This document shows, in pieces, positions 60,804 to 64,000 of a stretch of 64,000 nucleotides of DNA. The notes under the pieces are model-generated. The model had not been told where the DNA came from and did no database searches. It worked only from the letters and a program-made list of their open reading frames with translations. The translations under genes and the position numbers were made by a program. This DNA is from Ignavibacteriales bacterium (GTDB lineage: Bacteria; Bacteroidota; Ignavibacteria; Ignavibacteriales; Ignavibacteriaceae). Numbering within the stretch: the stretch's first letter is position 1; each line of letters starts with the position of its first letter. The stretch covers positions 1 to 64,000 of the forward strand of contig JADJIH010000009.1 of assembly GCA_016707115.1 (NCBI GenBank), read 5' to 3'.

Positions 60804-61738
60804 TTGATTTAAGAAGATTGACAATTGAAGAAATAAACCTGGCATCTGTTCCGCAGCAGCCACCAAGAATTTTTAGATTGTATTTTTTATTCAGATCAAC
60901 CATTCCAATTGCCCAGTTTGCCGGAGAATCAGCATCGAGATTTTCAAGAGTATCAAGTTCTTCCGGACTTTTACTTGAAGCATTAGCCTGAATACCAAAT
61001 AATCTTTTCTTTAAAATAGCATCTTCATCATTAAGATTAATAAATGATTTGTGAAGTACATCCGGATGAATACAATTTGTTAAATAAAATAGTGGCGGAG
61101 TTGAAACTGATTCATCAATAATTCTAATCGCATCGGTTAGAAGATTGCCATCAAGTAATTTGCCGTTATCTCTGATTACGAAACTTATTACATAATCTAT
61201 TTTTGTTTCGCTCATTGCTTTTGCAATTCCAATAGCTTCTGTTAAAGCTGGAAGGGTAGAAGCAAAAAGAAAATCAACTCCTGCATTTGCAAGAATCTGC
61301 ATTTGTTCTTTATGAAAATGATAAGAATCGTTTTCACTTAACGCTTCTTCAGGTTTGTATGCATCACCTTTGCAGCCAGTTAATCCGCCGATAAAAATCT
61401 TTTCAGAAAAATTGCCGTATGATTTTCTAATGGTATCAACAAATAAAAAAGCATCAGTGTTGATTGTCTTCATATCAACATTAGCTATTTTTGTTCTTTC
61501 TTTATTCGTCCGCCAGGTTGGAGTTAACAACATAATTGGCAAGTCTGATGATTCAGCAATATCAAGATATTCGCGGTAGATTTTTTCTAATAAGGATTTT
61601 CCCGCTTCATCATAAATCATAGGTGCGTTTGATAAAGCATCATCAAGCGGATAATTGAACTCCCGCTTTAATCTTTCGATTATCAGAGCCTTCAGTTATT
61701 AAATGCGGGTAATAATTTATTGCTTCTTTAAAATCCAT
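60796..61738 (-). pseudogene. Homocysteine S-methyltransferase family protein, frameshifted near the N terminus
   Basis: The long part (61620 down to 60796) has MIYDEAGKSLLEKIYREYLD, PTWRTNKER, GGLTGCKGDAY, the substrate barrel and the zinc motif GGCCGTDARFI. It lacks the usual first 50 residues. These are found just upstream: MDFKEAINYYPHLITEGS is read from ATG 61738, and IERLKREFNYPLDDALSNAP continues in the frame of the main part. The join needs removal of one base near 61683 (GGCTCTGATAATCG; GGCTCTGTAATCG would be in frame). With that correction the enzyme would be about 313 residues and complete. It methylates homocysteine or a related thiol with a betaine- or S-methylmethionine-type donor. 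Confidence 0.85.
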
Positions 61739-61742
61739 AAAG

Positions 61743-62822
61743 TCAGTTAAGATCTATACTATTGAATAACAGATTTTTTACGCTAACATATTCACTTTTA
61801 TCAAAAACTGAAAAACTATTTAGATCATCAAGATTATCATCCCAAGTAAAATTATTATCCACTTTAATAAAACCATTTATTGCTTTTAAGTAATTAGATT
61901 CAATACTAGTCCAGAGTTCTTCAGATAGTTTTTCTCCTTCGCGAGTTCCGGTTATAATTACTTTTGGCTGATTTTTACTTGTGGTGTTAAATCTAACAAT
62001 AAGGTCATTTAGTAATTCAGTAATCTTAATGGCATTTTCCATTCTTGGAATATAAACGCAGCCATTTTCCCCAAACTCAGCAGCTTTTAATGCAAGATTA
62101 GCTGCTTGCGGAAGAGTAATAAAATACCTGATCATTTCAGGATGGGTTAAAGTAACTGGACCGCCTTTTAATATCTGTCTTATAAAAATTTCAGATACAC
62201 TACCCCGACTTCCTATTACATTACAAAGTCGAGCAATTATAAAATCAGTTTTATTTCTTTTACTAAACCTATTTAATATTATCTCAGCAGCTCTTTTTGA
62301 TTTTCCCATTATGCTGATAGGATTAACAGCCTTATCTGTTGATATGAAAACAAATTTACTGACATTGAATTCCATTGATAAGGAAGCAATTTTAAATGTA
62401 CCAAGAATATTTACTCGTAAAGCTTCTTCAGGAAAAATTTCTAAAATGTGAATGTGCTTGTAGGCTGCAACATGGAACACAATATCCGGTTTAAAGTTTA
62501 AGAAAACATTCCTAAGTGAATCTTCTCTGCTGACATCACAAAGATAAATTTTAACTTTTAACTCTGTTTGATCCTGTAATTCAAATTTTAGATCATTAAG
62601 TCCGCTTTCATTAATATCTAACAAAGCGATTGCATCAGGCTTTAAAGAACTTACCTTTTTGGATATTTCTGACCCTATGGATCCGGCAGCACCTGTTATA
62701 AGAACTCGTTTGCCTGTAAAGACTTTTAATTGTTCAATTTCAGTATCACTATTATTTTTCGAACCATTAAACTTAGAAAGCAGCTCATTAAAAAGTTCTG
62801 AAGAACATTCAGGGTAGAACAT
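61743..62822 (-). CDS. Nucleoside-diphosphate-sugar 4,6-dehydratase-like (polysaccharide biosynthesis) protein
   Basis: 359 residues. NAD-binding motif VLITGAAGSIGSEISKKV, DINESGL after strand two, FHVAAYKHIHILE, STDKAVNPISIMGKSKRAAE with the M-x-x-x-K variant of the short-chain dehydrogenase active site, RLCNVIGSRGSV and PEMIRYFITLPQAANL. This is the FlaA1/PglF/CapD group that converts UDP-GlcNAc to the 4-keto-6-deoxy sugar. No membrane helices are present, so it is the soluble form. It is 17 bases downstream of the PIG-L deacetylase gene, suggesting both work on a surface glycan. Confidence 0.9.
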   Translation of the reverse strand: MFYPECSSELFNELLSKFNGSKNNSDTEIEQLKVFTGKRVLITGAAGSIGSEISKKVSSLKPDAIALLDINESGLNDLKFELQDQTELKVKIYLCDVSREDSLRNVFLNFKPDIVFHVAAYKHIHILEIFPEEALRVNILGTFKIASLSMEFNVSKFVFISTDKAVNPISIMGKSKRAAEIILNRFSKRNKTDFIIARLCNVIGSRGSVSEIFIRQILKGGPVTLTHPEMIRYFITLPQAANLALKAAEFGENGCVYIPRMENAIKITELLNDLIVRFNTTSKNQPKVIITGTREGEKLSEELWTSIESNYLKAINGFIKVDNNFTWDDNLDDLNSFSVFDKSEYVSVKNLLFNSIDLN

Positions 62823-62839
62823 TTAATCTCCAATTATTT

Positions 62840-63517
62840 TTATTTCCATATTTCCCTTACAAGGTAAAAGGCTTCTGCAGCGTTAACAAATACAGAACTT
62901 CCCCTAAAGTATGCCAGGTTTTTTATTTTCTCATTAGATCTTGGGTGAGGCGATTTTTTTAATTCATAATCATAAAAAGAAAGTAGTTCTAATTTCTCAT
63001 TAAGTACATCTGATATATCTACAAAATAATTTGGGTGAAAAACGCAGTTTCCCCATTCTGTAGAAGCAGGAATTTCTGTACAGAGAATTTTAGAAGGAAC
63101 TTTTTCATTAATAGGTCTAAAAGCAGTAAGAACAGCTTCTAAAGTTATTTGATGATCTTTATTAACATCACCACTAAAGTGAGTATAAACAACATCAGGC
63201 TCAATATCTTTTGCGAATGATTCAATTGATTTAACTATTTTGAGTAACGGGTATGTATCTAACATTTGATCGTAAAAACCATCAACCAGAATTTTGGCAG
63301 CATTCAGTTTGCTTGCTAAAAGTTTAGCTGACTTAATTCTTCTTTTGACAGAATGATCATTCAAAAATTTTGCTTTAGCTTTTTTTAAGCGTGCTGAATG
63401 ACCATCTGTAAGGATGTGAATAAATATTTTATCTCCGGCATTTCTATGCTTTATTAATGTACCGCCCATACCAAGAATTTCATCATCGGGATGAGCAACA
63501 ACAACAAGAATATTCAT
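62840..63517 (-). CDS. PIG-L family deacetylase
   Basis: 225 residues. The zinc motif AHPDDEILGMGGTL is at the N terminus (with conserved H and D-D-E), followed by LTDGHSARLKKAK, DGFYDQMLDTYPLLKIV and the second metal site THFSGDVNKDHQITLEAVLTAFRP. Family members remove N-acetyl groups from sugars such as GlcNAc-PI, mycothiol or bacillithiol precursors, and surface glycans. Co-direction and close spacing with the UDP-sugar dehydratase favour a glycan role. Cytoplasmic. Confidence 0.93.
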   Translation of the reverse strand: MNILVVVAHPDDEILGMGGTLIKHRNAGDKIFIHILTDGHSARLKKAKAKFLNDHSVKRRIKSAKLLASKLNAAKILVDGFYDQMLDTYPLLKIVKSIESFAKDIEPDVVYTHFSGDVNKDHQITLEAVLTAFRPINEKVPSKILCTEIPASTEWGNCVFHPNYFVDISDVLNEKLELLSFYDYELKKSPHPRSNEKIKNLAYFRGSSVFVNAAEAFYLVREIWK

Positions 63518-63531
63518 AATAGATTCCCAGG

Positions 63532-64000
63532 TTACTTTAGTAAAATCATTTTATTTGCTTGAACAAATTCTCCGGCGTTTAATTGGTAATAATAAACTCC
63601 ACTTGGCAATCCGCCATCGGCGGAAGAATTTACAATGTACAATTTAGAATGAACACCAGCTTCTTTATATTCATTTACTAAAGTTTCAATCTCTTCTCCA
63701 AGCGAATTGAATATTTTTAGCGAAACAAATTGCTTACTGGCTAATGAATACTGAATATTAGTGGAAGGATTAAACGGATTTGGAAAATTCTGTTCTAGAG
63801 AAAACTTTCCTAGGGGAAGAATTTCAGTTTCAACAATGTTTGAGTATTCAAAAGTTCCATCAAAATCAATTTGCTTTAACCTGTATTGATATTTTGCAGC
63901 TGATAAGTTTTCATCTTTATAAAAATAGGTTTGTGGTTCAGTTGTAGTTCCATTTCCATTTGCAAATCCAATGTTCTCCCAATCTTCACTTCTTGTTTTT
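63532..64000 (-). CDS. C-terminal part of a T9SS-secreted protein (partial)
   Basis: About 156 residues ending ...VQANKMILLK at a TAA whose complement is 63532-63534; the gene continues beyond the window. The visible part has a fibronectin-like end (KYQYRLKQIDFDGTFEYSN) and a full type A sorting domain (LEQNFPNPFNPSTNIQYSLA, FNSLGEEIETLVNE, LPSGVYYYQLNAG). It marks another surface or secreted protein. A 15-bp palindrome (63610-63624) is inserted in frame before LPSGVYYY. Confidence 0.92.
   Translation of the reverse strand, partial: KTRSEDWENIGFANGNGTTTEPQTYFYKDENLSAAKYQYRLKQIDFDGTFEYSNIVETEILPLGKFSLEQNFPNPFNPSTNIQYSLASKQFVSLKIFNSLGEEIETLVNEYKEAGVHSKLYIVNSSADGGLPSGVYYYQLNAGEFVQANKMILLK
63610..63624. 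repeat. Palindrome in frame inside a sorting domain
   Basis: TCCGCC-ATC-GGCGGA. On the minus strand it encodes the extra SADGGL between VNS and PSGVYYYQL, where related domains read directly NLPSGVY or similar. It is another short repeat tolerated inside a T9SS domain. Confidence 0.7.

Overview
The window comes from an AT-rich, free-living member of the Bacteroidota/Chlorobi superphylum, most likely an ignavibacterium. The evidence is several type IX secretion (T9SS) C-terminal sorting domains with the NYPNPFNPST-type motif, a PorV-like outer-membrane protein, lamin-tail-domain surface proteins, DUF4783 and DUF6970 proteins, and palindromic intergenic repeats common in such genomes. This assignment is inferred from gene content alone. 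There is no rRNA, insertion sequence, prophage or CRISPR array.

Layout. 1-900: end of yajQ, tRNA-Pro(CGG), and a GIY-YIG gene caught between that tRNA and a copy of its 5' half. 1-4 kb: pyrR-pyrB-pyrC behind a PyrR-type attenuator. 4-13.3 kb: lipoprotein, DUF4783 protein, a very large NtrY-like sensor kinase, an AddA-like helicase-nuclease and a flavin-barrel protein. 13.4-20.7 kb: nucleoside-recognition membrane protein, solitary TIR protein, a frame-broken 2-hydroxyacid dehydrogenase, alanine dehydrogenase, a CoA-transferase and a phosphatase.

20.7-35.4 kb is the most interesting part. A leftward operon encodes a PhnD-like binding protein, a histidine kinase and a sigma-54 activator with an intact GAFTGA loop. 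It diverges from a rightward run of two CYTH-type proteins, a DASS transporter, a PhoU-like DUF47 protein, a PiT phosphate transporter, an OprP-type porin, three lamin-tail surface proteins and an SdiA-regulated-type propeller. Between the two lie tandem 14-bp palindromes 22 bp apart and a -24/-12 promoter with GG-N10-GC spacing. I read this as a self-contained phosphate/polyphosphate acquisition regulon run by sigma-54 rather than PhoBR/Pst.

35.5-44.7 kb: ABC exporter, CbxX-type double AAA+ protein, groES-groEL with a perfect CIRCE operator, CPBP protease-like protein, pdxJ and a CDF-like membrane protein. 44.7-49.2 kb: a candidate structured RNA, transketolase, DinB-like, radical SAM/SPASM and YhcH-family genes. 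49.2-56.5 kb: a PorV-like protein, three tandem outer-membrane paralogues, a cyclic 2,3-diphosphoglycerate synthetase-like protein and a K+-channel-like protein. 56.6-64 kb: a secreted CotH-kinase/lamin-tail protein, an M64 peptidase, a frame-broken homocysteine S-methyltransferase, two surface-polysaccharide enzymes and the tail of another T9SS cargo. Palindromic repeats in the last 17 kb often supply start or stop codons, or sit in frame inside T9SS sorting domains.
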